From Pseudopithomyces maydicus (taxonomy: Eukaryota; Ascomycota; Dothideomycetes; Pleosporales; Didymosphaeriaceae), in assembly GCA_026873275.1 (NCBI GenBank), contig JANTUC010000008.1:682001-746000 (forward strand): DNA of 64,000 bases, in the 5' to 3' direction. Under the pieces are notes generated by a model. That model saw nothing but the letters and a program-made list of their open reading frames with translations, was not told the DNA's origin and did not search any database. The position numbers and the translations under genes are program-made. This document shows positions 22,511-35,100 of the stretch, one piece after another. Numbering within the stretch: position 1 is the first letter of the stretch; every line of letters begins with the position of its first letter.

Positions 22511-24859
22511 ATGGACGAAGGCGAACCGAAGCAGCCACCACACGCGCCGGCGGGCTATGGGCAGGAGGTGCCAGCGCGGTCCGACATCGACGAGATCCTG
22601 AGACGGAAGAGAAAGGCGCGCGAGTACAAGGTACGCCAGCCAGAAGAAAGAGACGGGACGAAAGGCCGGTGGACATTGACGGCCCCGGGTCTGCTGGCCA
22701 CACGCCAATGCCTCTGCGGAAGGCTCCAGCCAGGACGAGCTGCTGATCCCGTGTAGGCCTGCTATCCGTGCCGCCAACGCAAAGTGAAGTGCGACCAGTC
22801 GGTCCCCTGCAAAACATGTGTCGTCCGCGAGCACCCGGAGCTGTGTACCTACCATCCTCCTAGCGAGTCGCATCCGCCGGCAAAGCGCATCAGCATGGGC
22901 CTCGGCCAGAATGGAAACGACTTTTCCAACGGCATGGTGCACATCCACGGCGGGACTGTGACCCTTCCGCGAGAGGTGCTGAGAAGGCCCACAGACGCAC
23001 ACGCACGAGCACCCGGCTAACAGCACCAGGACTGGGAGCGCATCTGCGCGAAGCTGCAGACGGCGGAGAAGTCGCTGGCCGACCTGAAGAACTCGGTCGC
23101 GAGCGTCGCAGAGGTGTCGCCCAACGCGCCTTCGAACGGCTACGAGCCCGCCACCGCCGGCAACACCCCGCTGGCCGCCTCTGCCCCGATCGACAGCGAG
23201 ACGAGCCACGTCCGCACCCAGGGCATCCACACGTACAACGACTTCACCGGCCAGACCATACACGTCGGGCCGAGCTCCGTGCCTGCCCTCGTCATGGCGC
23301 TGGGCAAGGGCGACAACCAGTTCTCGGGCCTGCAGGACGTGCTTGGCAAGAAGAGCATGCTGCCCATCTTCGGCCTGGACAACGAAACCGCAACCTACCC
23401 CTTCGTCGACCTGTGGGGCCTGCCGCACGGCTCCATCCAAAGGGCACAGGAGCTGGCAAACGCCCTCCCCAACGACACCGAGTGTCTCAGCTTCTTCCGC
23501 TGCTATCGAGAGACGGCACACGTCGTCTATCCCGCTGTTGCCGACATCGAGGGCGTCGAGTCCGACTTGTTGCTGTTCTTGATAAACAGGGCAAGCGCCC
23601 AGGGCACCAGCGGCATCACCGACGAGCAGATATACGGCAAGGACTTCCACTGGATAGGCCTCGTTTTTGCGATACTCGCCTCGGGCTGCCAATGCTCGAC
23701 CTTGAGCAGGAAGGAGCGCGAGCTGACCTCGCAGGTGTACATCTGCTGCAGTTTCGAGTGTCTCCGCTTTACCAACTTCCTTTCTCATGCCACCCTGGAG
23801 AACATACAAACACTCCTCATCCTGGGCAACGTCATCTCCAACAACATGAATGCCGGAGTCTCTTGGAGTCTGATGGGTCTCACCGTGCGTCTTTCACAGA
23901 CACTGGGCCTGCATAGAATGTGTCCTTCATCCACGCCCTTGCCCATTCGAATCGCCCGGAGCAAAGTCTGGTGGGCCTTGTTGTGGCAGGATTCATTGCT
24001 TTCCATCTCCTACGACCGCGCCTCGTCCACCACGACCATCGACCATACAATACCTTTCAGCCCGCATACCGCACCAGGCACGCGGACCTACGTCGAAAGC
24101 ATGTACCGTCTTTGCAAAGTCGGTCTTGACATTGTCCGAGAGCGTCAACGTCCTCAAAACTCCCAAGAAGCCCTCATGCGCATCACCGAACACCGGAACG
24201 AGCTCCAAGAAATCATGGTTGACGCGGCAGACTATTTGAAAGACTCCAGAAGGTGTCGTTCTATGCGAGATCAACTCGAGCACTGGGCATTGTACCTGCA
24301 TATTTCATACATCACGTCCGAGCTCTGTCGACCCGCCATCAGCCCCAGCACGGCCGGCTTCGATCTATCCAAAACCTTGCGCAAGGTGTGCATCGACAGC
24401 TTGACAAATACCGTCGAGGCATTCCTCGGCTTACAGAATATGACGCCCTTTGCAACACGGTCCTGGGCTTCAGTGCATCGATCCATCAGCACGGCTCTCT
24501 TACTCGGTATCATCGGGGAACAAAACCGGAATGAGAGAGCACGTTCACTTCTCCAAAACCTTGTCCAGGTCCTCGGTGATGTCACAGCTAGCGTTGATCC
24601 AGCCGAGTTGTCTGCCCCTATCACCCGCTCCGTGTCGGCTCTTCAGCGATTGCTGAGCATTACCACTGCTCCGCGAAAAACGAGTGAGGCTGGCTCGCAG
24701 TCTTCGCCTTCAATGGCTCAATTCACCGTGGACGAGCTTAACGGCGCATTGAATGGTGATGGCTCACTGACACAGTCCCCATTGCTTGGTCTCGAGCTAG
24801 ACTCCTCGCCTTATGCTTTGATGGAATCGATCGTCTGGGGTGCGCAGAAGACACCCTGA
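22511..24859 (+). CDS. Zn2Cys6 transcription factor with fungal_trans domain
   Basis: Exons 22511-22630, 22757-22975 and 23030-24859 give about 722 aa. The second acceptor could also be 23023, which adds two residues in frame. Intron 1 (126 bp) ends just before the zinc cluster. The cluster spans residues 42-70 with Cys spacing C-x2-C-x6-C-x5-C-x2-C-x8-C (CYPCRQRKVKC...CKTC...C). A probable coiled-coil dimerisation segment follows (WERICAKLQTAEKSLADLKN). The middle region (FFRCYRETAHVVYP to LGLHRMC and KVWWALLWQDSLLS) is the fungal-specific transcription factor domain. It is a nuclear DNA-binding regulator with unknown targets. The adjacent MFS and peroxygenase genes on the same strand are candidate targets. 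Confidence 0.93.
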
Positions 24860-25644
24860 ATCCAATTTTGAGTCCAACGTCCGATTCATTTCTTTCTAAA
24901 GGTATTAAAAATATACGCACCAGGTTCGAGTGCATGGGAAAACCTTGCGTGCTGCGTGCCAGGACGAAATCGTCCATTAGTCCTCTCACAGACTAAACAA
25001 TGCAACAATACGGGTGCAACAACAAGTGCGCCCATAGGCGATGAGGCACGCCCCGACCAGTACGGCTGTGCTCGGAATTCGTATCAGCAATCCTTGCAGG
25101 TGGGACGAACTCTACCACTGGAAAAGCTTCATACCTTGGCTTAAAGAGGTTGTAAGAAGTCATTTGGCCGAGAACAGGGTGGAGTTTGGAGGTGGTATAC
25201 TCAGGGTGGAACTTTTGAATCACTGCGGAGTTTGGTATCTATGAAAATATCAAATGGCATCCAAGTCAACTTTTTGTTGGAATACAGAAAGTCAGGTAAA
25301 CTAGGTAAACTAGGACTTCAGTATACAGGTACTGCCTATGTACTCACCAAATCATACAACGCTCAACCACCCAGGTAGTTGTCATATACCATTCGCCAAT
25401 GGCCATTGTGCGTGCAGTCATATTTATTATACACTTTTCTCCAGCGGTGTCGTTGTTCTGGCCCATCTGTCCGATTTGCTCATAGCATTGAATTTTGTAC
25501 TGTAGGAAACGCACTCGGCATAATGTTCACGGATATTCACCACATGGTATGCACATTCAGATGGTGATGTTTGGTACTTCTAGTTGACTTCTGAATATAC
25601 AGAACACAAGCCCCAGTCTGAATCACTATAACCACTATCCTAAT
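24860..25644. other. convergent intergenic region
   Basis: About 785 bp between the 3' ends of the Zn2Cys6 gene and the GH131 gene. It has a short direct repeat of GGTAAACTAG near 25295-25312. No gene is supported. Confidence 0.4.
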
Positions 25645-26622
25645 TTATGCAGGGCTCGACACAGACGTAGTCAGCGATCCACTCTCCACGTACGTGCCGC
25701 TGAAGTACCAGTCCTCAGCACCGGTTCCGTCGTTACCCTGGCGAGGCAATCGAAGGACGCCCAAGTGCCAATCTGCGCCGTTGGACGAGGTGCTCGTGGA
25801 GAAGGGACCGGCCGTCTTGGTAAGCGGGTCGGAACCAGTGGAGTGCCAGAACGTGACTGTGTTGCCGGAGAAGTCCTGAAAGATGTGGTGTCAGTTTGAC
25901 GCTCTCTACATAGTCTGGAAGTCGAAGAGATGGGAGAGAAAGAAAAATGAGAAGGGAGAGCATACAATCTCGTAGGCAACGTTGTGCCACACGTCTGCTA
26001 CCAGCTCGACCTTCCACTTGCTCTGGCCACCCACGAACCACTGCAAATTCGTGTTGCTCGTTCCGCTCTCGCCATTGACCCAGCCGTACTTCAGTTCTGT
26101 GAAGTGGCTCTCGAAGAACGCAATCTGGTGCTCATTGGTCGCGCTGGGCACGTTGGTTGTGCTCCGCTTGATGCTGAAGTGGTAGTACACCTTGCCGCTG
26201 GCGATGGCAGCCTTGGTCTGCGGAATGAGCTCCGTACGCCACATGTCGCTGTTCCACTTTGCGGTGTTGTCGATGGTGATCTTGGCTCCTTGCTTGCTGC
26301 CCGCATCGGCCGAGTTCTTGTAGGACGGAGAGAGGTTGACGTAGTTCGTTACTGCGCCGTTCCCGTGGATGTAGTATTGGTATGGTCCGACCTGGTTTGC
26401 CCATGACCCTGTAGGCGTAAGCTGAAATGGTCTCAAATCAGAAGGATTAGAAGGACACACATTTGTTCAAATCGGCCGAGGATGAGAACTCATTGAAGCG
26501 ACCATCCCACAGAATAGTACCTGTAAAGTCATAAGATATACTGCCTTCAAACGGTTCACACAGCACTAACCAGCAGACACAGCGCTGACGAAGGCGCTTG
26601 CGAGCGCAGCTTTTCCAAACAT
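25645..26622 (-). CDS. secreted glycoside hydrolase family 131 beta-glucanase
   Basis: Four exons (26622-26571, 26520-26461, 26408-25966, 25875-25645) with three consensus introns of 50-90 bp give 261 aa. Residues 1-17 are a signal peptide that ends almost exactly at the first intron, followed by GTILWDGRFN. The GH131 fold follows: KWSWANQVGPYQYYIHG, then WRTELIPQT, HQIAFFESHFTELKYGW, QWFVGGQSKWKVELVADVWHN and DWYFSGTYVES. Characterised GH131 enzymes act on beta-1,3, beta-1,6 and beta-1,4 glucans and are secreted during plant-tissue or glucan breakdown. There is no carbohydrate-binding module. A TATATA sequence about 80 bp upstream of the ATG (near 26703) may be the TATA box. Confidence 0.93.
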
Positions 26623-28201
26623 GATGACAGAGAAACCCGATGAATGTGCAGCGAACAAACGAATCTGAAGACGACCTCCCTAGACTTGAAATACCACGAT
26701 GCTATATAAAGTCCTCCGCCTCGCCCCGCAATTTCGCCATCCATGCACCGGTGGCGGATCATTTGCGCTGCCCTTCACAAGCCCAGGAAACAAACAAAAA
26801 TTGCTGCATCCAGGCCGCCTACATCCAAGGTAGCATGTGGCTGCGTGACTCGTCCTTAATCAATATAGATGCAGCCGCCGGCACTTCAGGCACGATCCTC
26901 GTTTAGTGGCGGCGACGCGGACCGGGATTGGGCTCTGGCGTCAGGGCGCAACATTTCTCCGGACTGGTGTAACCATCAGTAATTGATTGAGGTCGGAATA
27001 CGGCGGTTTCAGTACCGTTCGATGGGGAAAGAGTGCAGGTACTTCCATTATGGTTCGGAGGTGGGTGTATGTCTGACCAACATACTGTATAGGGCTTGAT
27101 TCGGCCCGGACAACGTACGCATGGAGAACTCGTGACGCGGTTCCCGGTCTATTGAATAATATTAGTACGGTGTCCGCTTCGATGAATAAGGATTGCAATT
27201 CGGAATGACGCAATATAACTCACTCAGACGGTGGCTTACCAGAAGTGAAGTAGAGAAAAGATAGTAAAGCATAAAGTCACAACACAAACGTACGCACCAT
27301 GAGATAGCTGAAGCCAATCGACTAGATCAACGTGGACATACCTATTCTGGTAAGTTTTGAAAGTCGTCGATTGTAGCTCAATTTTTGCCGGTGGTGGTGT
27401 GCTAGTTGGCGCAGTGGATGAATAGAGCGTGGGGCTGAGGGTCGATCGCACCAACCTTATCAGATGGAATTTGAGACTCTACCATCTAATGGGTAGCTGA
27501 TGTTGTTGATCGAGCATCAGTTTTTCGCTCAAAATAAGACGCACAGCCGGAGATCTCGAATGTCGGTACATGAGATTGCACTAGCCTGTGCTTGCTCCCT
27601 TCTGCTCTTACACTCTCACCTAGAGTCTTTTCATATCGGTAGTACCATAGGCTGAATTCTTCGTGATAAATGTTTCTTTCGCTATTATATTCTTACCATT
27701 CATGTTTATACTTTTTCAAAGTCAGTTAATAGTACTCTTAAAGGAAGGACCGCCTTGAAATTCGAGATAGATACGCTGAACAATTCTTAGATTTAAGTCT
27801 GGATTTTGACATGGATAAAACTGAGCGACAAAAAGCAACGTTATCATATGACGGTGATTTTTTAGCTGTAAATAGCTGCATGTAGTTATTCTCCCGTAGT
27901 CTATCTAATGCATGTTGAGACTTCCGTCGAAAACCTAAGTTTTCACAATCTCTATTCATCTCGTCTATGTTTTGTGAATTACCCGGCGCGTCCTCCTTGA
28001 CGATCTTATTGCATTATATTTGCTACTAACTACAATAGTTACACAATGACCTAGTTAAGTTTTTACGACGTTAACGAGAAGATTGAGGTCCATGTTTCTC
28101 GCAACCAACCCGCCAAGCCACTAATCCTAAATTTGTTCCACTTTCACACTTTCTCCACCTACATGTTCACCCACCTAAACGGCGATTATTGACCTCAAAT
28201 C
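26623..28201. promoter_or_regulatory. divergent intergenic region, GH131 / small acidic protein
   Basis: About 1.6 kb, AT-rich after about 27.5 kb. Near 27405-27450 a TTGGCGCAGTGG block and a GGTCGATCGCACC block resemble tRNA A and B boxes but are too close together for a complete tRNA. I see no gene. Confidence 0.4.
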
Positions 28202-28663
28202 ATGACGAACCCAGCAATTGCAGGCCAAAACACGGCCCTCCCTCCCAACGTTTCTATATTCTCGCCCAAATCCTCAGACGCAGCGGACAAACTCCTAAAG
28301 GCTCGTCTCTTCACACGCCTCTCCGCTAGCTCTTCAACATCACCAGACCAGCTTTCCAAAGCCCTTCAAGTCCATCCTCAAGTCTCGGAAGGATTCTGCT
28401 TGACTCACCAGAATGCTGTCCTCGTCTTCGATGGTGGCGCAGAAGGCGATGAGCTAGAAGACCTGCACCATGAGCACTTCCGTGCTGTCTGCCTAGCCTT
28501 GAAAGATGCAGACATCGGTCTTGATGTCGCAAAGTGCGTGCACGATTCAAACGATGTGCTGCAGGCAGGCTTTCAGCTAGATTCCTTGAAGAATGGCTCC
28601 GTGTTGGTAATCGATCTAATGCATGCGGATGATGAGGACGACGACAGCGAAGAGGAGGACTAG
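28202..28663 (+). CDS. small acidic protein of unknown function
   Basis: A single exon of 153 aa with a clear start context (ATCATGACG) and a codon pattern like its neighbours. I do not recognise the family. The centre alternates predicted helices and strands (GFCLTHQNAVLVFDGG, HFRAVCLALKDADIGLDVAKCVHD, GSVLVIDLMHADD), which suggests one compact soluble domain. The C-terminus is a run of Asp and Glu (DDEDDDSEEED). There is no signal peptide or membrane segment. It may be a real conserved fungal orphan, or less likely a chance ORF; the composition and lack of interruption favour a real gene. Confidence 0.65.
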   Translation: MTNPAIAGQNTALPPNVSIFSPKSSDAADKLLKARLFTRLSASSSTSPDQLSKALQVHPQVSEGFCLTHQNAVLVFDGGAEGDELEDLHHEHFRAVCLALKDADIGLDVAKCVHDSNDVLQAGFQLDSLKNGSVLVIDLMHADDEDDDSEEED

Positions 28664-29148
28664 GTTAATGACGTGTAGCTGGTTGTGAATTAGTAGAAAA
28701 AGTTAAGGGCCTCAAAAATGCCAACCAGAGAAGATATATGCAAAGCGGTAATCAATCCTACCTATCACAAGGGGCGGAACATGCGAGAGGATCGTCAAGG
28801 AAAGAAGAAAACCATTACTGTCATTGATGAAAGTCCAAAATAGCAAGCGAACTGTGTGAAGCACCACCAACGCCTATGATACAGCGCCCAAAATCCAATA
28901 CCCAACCAACTGACATTACCAAAGGCTTGTTGCCAAATTTACTAACAATACAAAAGCGGAATGATTAACACAACACCGCCTTCGAGGCATTATCCGGTGG
29001 GTTCCGGAACACTATGCAACCTTTCTTCGAACCCTTCAATCCAGCCGCGCGTGATGCATTGCAACACCATAATTCATGATACTGAGTATGCGAGGTTTAG
29101 AAACGCACGCCGCATTTGCGTCGAGCGCTGGCCTTTTCAAAGCGACAC
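28664..29148. other. convergent intergenic spacer
   Basis: About 485 bp between the 3' ends of the small acidic protein gene and the giant coiled-coil gene. Nothing else was seen. Confidence 0.45.
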
Positions 29149-32100
29149 TCAACCAACAACACTCTCTTCTTCAGCCGCACGTCGGAAATAATCCGCGTCA
29201 ACTTCGCTCTCATTGCCAAACTCGGCGGTTGGTAGATCAGTACCGACACCAGAGTCGCTTGGTGGTGCATAGATGGCCTCCTTTGCCATTTCATGCTTCA
29301 CGGCTTCCACAGCGCGGTCGACTTCGGATTCTGTGGGCAAAGGCATATCACTAGTCGTAGTGGAGAGCTCGGAAGCAGTAATCTCGGAAGGCGCGGCAGC
29401 ATTGGCAATAGCAATGGTGGTTGTAGGATCATCATCTTCGGCATCAGATTGCTCACAATGAGAACCATCATCGCTACGTTCGTCGATTGTGCCTGCTTCG
29501 TCGTGGGTGGCGGCGGAGCGAGCATTGGAACCGTAAGAGGTGCGACGATCGACGTCGCTGCCACTCATGTAAGAGCCGGAGGCGTACGTGTATTCACTAT
29601 CGGCACCCCCGAAACTTGAACGCCCGTCGTACCCAGGCGTTTCGCCTTCAGCATAGCTCTCGGCATAAGAGCCAGTGCTGAGACTGTGGCGGCGCTGGGT
29701 GCCTGCCTGACTCTGGGAATCATGATCTTCCTCGATGATAGAGGGAGCGTTGCGCTCAGCAGCTTCCTCGTCCTCTTCACTCAAGACTTCGTTCTCCTTG
29801 TTTGCCGCTGCTACAACGCTGGGACGACCGCCCCATGACCCCTTGCGCAAATAGTTGGTCTTCACAGAATGGGCGCGTTTGAGCCCTCCTGTGTTGTTCA
29901 TCGTAGTAATGGCCGCAGGGTAAGCTTGAGCTCCTGTTGGCGCATTGCCACTAATTTGGCTCAAAGAGTGGATACGTCGACTTGCTGGGTTCTGCGGTTG
30001 CCCATTGCGGCGGATAGCGGGTCGAGGTTTCAACGCAAGAGAAAGAGCGTTGGCTGCTGCACTGGGGGGCATCAGCTTACTCGCATCAGCGGATGTGTCT
30101 GTATTTGTCCGCTTCTTGAGCTTCGAAGGGCTCTTTTGTCCGCCTTTAGCAATCATAAGAGCACGGGAGTGGTCCATGATGCCGTTGAGGATACGGCGTT
30201 CCAGCGCGTCTGCTTTAGCATCCATCATGTGCAATTCCTCGCGACGTATCTCGAGAGCTGTGTGCAACGAGGATACTTCACCCGTCAAGCGGACCTTTTG
30301 ATTGGCAAGGTTTTCACGTTCGGCTTGGAGCGCGGCAACGATGGCCAACAGAGAATCCTTCTCTTCTTTTACCTCCAAAATCGTACGGTCCTTCTCCTCT
30401 TTCAATTCTGCCATAGCACGTTCCTTCTCTTCCTTGATCTCTTGCAGCATCCGCTCCTTCTCAGCCTTCAGGCCCTCAATGTCAACCTCAAGCTGTTCCT
30501 TTTGCGTAGATCTACGCTCAACAACAAGGGCCAACTCTTCTGCCTCGCGCTCCTTTGATTCATTCCCATCGGTGATGAGCTGAGTCTGCTTGGCAACGAA
30601 TTCGCTAACCTCAGCAGCAGTGGCTCTCACTTGAGCATGAATGTCGTCGAGGCGTTCCAAGTGAGTGGTAGACTTTGCGGCTTCGTCAACGTGTTCAAGG
30701 AGCTTATCAAGCTTCTCTTGCACCGGTGTGTCGTCATATTTGGGGGTTCCGGTAGTTCAAGAAGCTTGTTGAGCTTTTCTTGCACTTGAGCGTCGTCATA
30801 TTTGGGGGGTTCCGGTAGTTCAAGGAGCTTGTTGAGCTTTTCTTGCACTTGAGCATCGTCATACTTTTCGGGCAACTCAATTGCAGGGGGCGGCGGCGGT
30901 AAAAGGGCCGGCAAGCTTGCGAAATGCTTTTGAAGCTCTGCAGAACGGGCCTGGGCTTCCTCATCGTATGCACGGGAGCGCTCCTCGGCTTCTTCCTTGG
31001 CCTTCTGCGCATGCTCATAGTGTGCCTTGACCAAAGCCTCAATCTCATGAAGCGCAACCATAAACTTGGGATGGTACTCGGTCACGTTGTCTTGAAGGCC
31101 ATTGAAGATATTCTCAATGTTCTTCAGCTCATCGCGAGTGTGGGAATGTTCCGTTTTGTCGTCCATCTTTTGTTCTTCGAACTTTGTCATGTACTCATCT
31201 AGCTTACCAGTCATGGCGGTAGAATCGGCTGTCCACTTTGTGGTAGCTTCTTCAAACCGATCGTTCATACCAGTGATGGATGCGCCAAGAGTGTCGATCG
31301 TCAGGCGTAGTTCATCAGCCATGGTCTTGGTTCCTTCTAGGATCTTTTCCTGCTCTTCAGCCTTCTCCTTCATCACCTTCGCTTGCTCGTCGGCCAGAAG
31401 CTGAGCGTCGTCGTATTTTGCCATCAAAGTGTCGAACCGAGTGTCGATCTTTTCGACGAGATCCGTGATTATAGCTGTTTTAGCCTCGTCGTGCTTCTCA
31501 AGGACGAGGGCAGACTTCTCCGCCTGGTCATTCTGCAAAGCTTCGATGGAACCATGAGCACGCTCGAACTCGCGTCCTACTGTTTCCATCAACTCCTTGA
31601 CGTCCGCGGTCACGTTGAAGTTGCTAGTGACGTTGTCTTCTAGGGCCTTGAATGAGTCTTTCAGGCTGTCAAGAGGACCTCCTCTGACAGGTTGGTCTTC
31701 ATTTCCTCCTTCAAGTCATCAAGTAAGACCTTGACATCTGTGAGATTCTCTAGAAGGCCCGCTGCTTCTTGCTTGCGATCATCTGCAGTTTTGGCTGTAA
31801 TCTCGATATCATGCTCATACTGATCCTTCATCTTGTCGTAGCTGTCGCGGAAGTCTTGGAACAGCCCGGTCAACTGCTCAACATCGGCCTTTGTGGGCAT
31901 ATCCTCGGGATTGGGGATCTTGAGGTCATCGAGTTTCAACTTGACTTCGTCAACCAGCAAGGTAACGGCGTCAACGTCGGCCTTGGTAGCCTTGGGATCG
32001 GCTTCGTCATCTGGATTGGCAGCCTTCATTTCATCCAACGCAAGCTTGATATCATCCGCAATGACTTGGACAACAGTGACGTCGGCTTTGGAGGCTCCGT

Positions 32101-35100
32101 CTTCCTCGATCTTCTTGGACAGAGCTTCGATGGCCTCCGCTGTTGTGCGAACAACCAGTTCAATGTCGTCGAGGTTCTCCTTCGTCACCATTCCCTCCGG
32201 ACTGGGTAAGGGTAGCTCTTCGATCTTGGCTTTCATGTTGTCCAGAAGCGTCTCGATAGCGTCGGTGTCCTCTTTCATAGCAACACCTTCAACCACTGGG
32301 ATAGGCTGTTCCCGTTCTTGCAGAACTACAACAGCTGCTTGGATTTCTTTCAAGAGGATCTCCACGCTGACAAGGTCGTCCTTCATGGCTGTACCAGCCG
32401 CTGGTGTAGCCTCTGCTGCCGCCGGAGGTGGTGGTGGGGTTTGGAAATTGGCATCTATCGCTTCAACCTTCATCTGGAGTTGAGATAGCATAACCTCCAT
32501 TCGTTCGAGGTCATCTCGACGGAGTGACTCGCTGAAGATCTCCCGACTGGTCGATTCGGCGGGGGCAGGGATATTATTTGGGTCCTCTGCTAACACAATC
32601 TCATTGCCTGTGAGCACCGTCTCCTCCTCGGGTTCAGCCTCGGGCTCTCCGGAGTTCTTCTTGAGCTTTTCAACGTCTTCGCGCAGGCCAGCTAGGCCAC
32701 TCTTCAACGTGTCCAGAATTTCATACGAGACTGTCATGTCTACAGGCTTGTCGACTGCTTTGATGATGTCGGTTCGGAGGCCTTCTAGCCCTTCATTCAA
32801 AGCATCTAGGACATCATTTGTAGCAGACAGTTGGCGGTCAGGATTATCAAGTTTCTTTTCCAGATGCGAACGAAGATCATCAAGACCAAGACGAACAGCT
32901 TCCAGTACTTCCTCCGCATCGGCACGCGCATGCTGGCGGGTCAATCCATTCGATTCGCGCACTTGTTCCAGTTCACCTCGGAAGGCCTCCAGAAGCTCCT
33001 CGCTGAAACCCGCAGCTTTCGAGCTTACCTTGATCTCCTCCAGGCCGGCCTTGAGTACTTCTAGTAGTTCTTCTTTCTCCGCAGGGTCTTCTGCTCGAAC
33101 CAATGCGCTGCCGAGCGACTCTTTTAAATTCTCAAGGTCGCTTTGAATGGCAGCAATGTTTTCTTTTGAGGAATCTTGCTGCGACGAATGAAGGCCATCA
33201 ATGAGTTCGCGCACAGCATCAATGATGTCCCCCTTTTCCTCGGCGCCCGATTTGATAAGGCTGCTCCCAAGAGTTTCGCGCAAGTGTTCGAATTCTTCCT
33301 TCATAGCCGCGAGAACCTCGTCGTTGGTGCTCGTCGGTGCGGAAGCTTCGTCCAGTCGAGCATGTAAGCTGTCGAATCTGGTGTTCAACTTTTCCAAGAC
33401 TTCGTCTTTGTAGATGGACGTTTCACCAAGAATGACGTCTTTCAACTGCTCGAATTCCTGCTTCATTGCTTCGTTGATCTCCTCGTTTGTGTCGAGATCA
33501 AGACCCCTTACTGCTACTTGCGACTTCATACCGTCGAATCCGGCCTGGAGGGCTTCAAGAATTTCAGTCTTGTGCGCTTCGGTTGTACTGCAACGCTCAG
33601 TGAGTTGCTCAAGTAGGTGCTCGAACTCGGATTTCATCAAGGAGATCGTTTCTGCTTGCGCCGAAGGCTCATCCCCATGAGGTATTACTGCGACGGAGCC
33701 CTGGAAATCAGCACGTAGGTGCTCCAGCTCAGACCGCATATGATCAAGGACCTCGTCCTTGTGTGCAGTTGATGTGGAATTGTCGATGTATCCTTCTAGC
33801 TGGGTTCGCAGATGATCCAATCCATCTCGGAGCGCGTCCAATACCTGTTCGGTGTCGCGACCATTCGCCGATGAATATGCTTGAAATCCTGAATGCATAT
33901 CATCCACAAGAGATTGCAATCGCTGCAGGACTGTATCATCGGCACCCAGCGTTAGGGCTCCAGACGATTCGAGGGCAGTCTTGACCGCATCGTATAGGAC
34001 ATCCGAGGGAATTTCGAGCTCATGACCCCCAAAGTCGTGGCCGGACAAAGCTTCTTTCACGACTTCAGAGACAGTTTCCCGTGTGAGATTATCTGTAGGC
34101 GCCGAGCTGGGTGCGAGTGTTGGCTTCAGTTCTTCCAAGCACTCGCGGACAGCCATGACCACTTCTTCTCGAATCTCGTGGGCTTCGTTGATGGGTGGTG
34201 GCAGTTTCATAAGCTGAAGAGACTCCTGGATTGTTTGTTCAATTTCCTCTTTGCTTACTGCACCAGAGCCGCGATAGTCTTGAAGTCCTTCGCGAAGGCA
34301 TTCCAGAATCTCATCACGCTCCAACCCAACTGTTTCGACCTCGATGCTGGGTTTGTAGGCCTCAAACGCTTCACGAACTGCTGTGAGAATTGACTCTTGA
34401 TCCAATGTGGCAGCTTGTGGTGGGGAAAGTTCATCCAGAGCATGCTTTACCACGTCGTAGACTTCGTTGTTATCGACAGTGGTTCTAGTTATGGTTGACG
34501 AGATGGATTGACGTCGGCGTTCGCGCATCACCTTGTCCATGTGCTCTTTTAAATCTGCCAGGCCTTCTTGGATGATGGCATGGACTTGCTCGTTTGCTTG
34601 AGCAGGCTCGGTCGTGGGATGCTCCATCTCTTCGATCTTACGAGCAAGCTCTCGGCCCATCCCCAACACCTCGCCCCGTAAATCTTGGATCAAAGTTTTC
34701 GTGCCCATTGTAACGCAGCCAGACTCGGCCACGCTATCCTTGATCTTGCGTAGAAACTTGAGCATCTCCTCGCTGACAAAGTCGGCAGCCTTAGGGCTAG
34801 CGAACGGCTTACTGCCGTCCGCAACGTTCTGCAGCGTAATGCCATCTGACATGGTGCGGGCCAATGAACCGGCACCTGGAGAAGCCTGGAATGCGGCAGG
34901 TCCGGAAGTAGTTCGAATAAGTGAGTTGTTTCCCGAACCTTGCTTCACAAACTCCACCAATTCTGACACCTTCTTTGCTGTTTCGCCATTGGCATGGTCC
35001 ACAATCTTTTGGAGGTTGTTTATCAGTCGTTCTTGTCCATCTTTCGTGACCATCTCGCGAATGATCTTTTCAAGCATAGCTACGCTCGCGGCGCCCTCAA

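Noticed and set aside
27405..27450. tRNA-like A-box and B-box sequences
   Set aside because: The two boxes are only about 20-25 bp apart, and no acceptor stem or anticodon arm could be folded.
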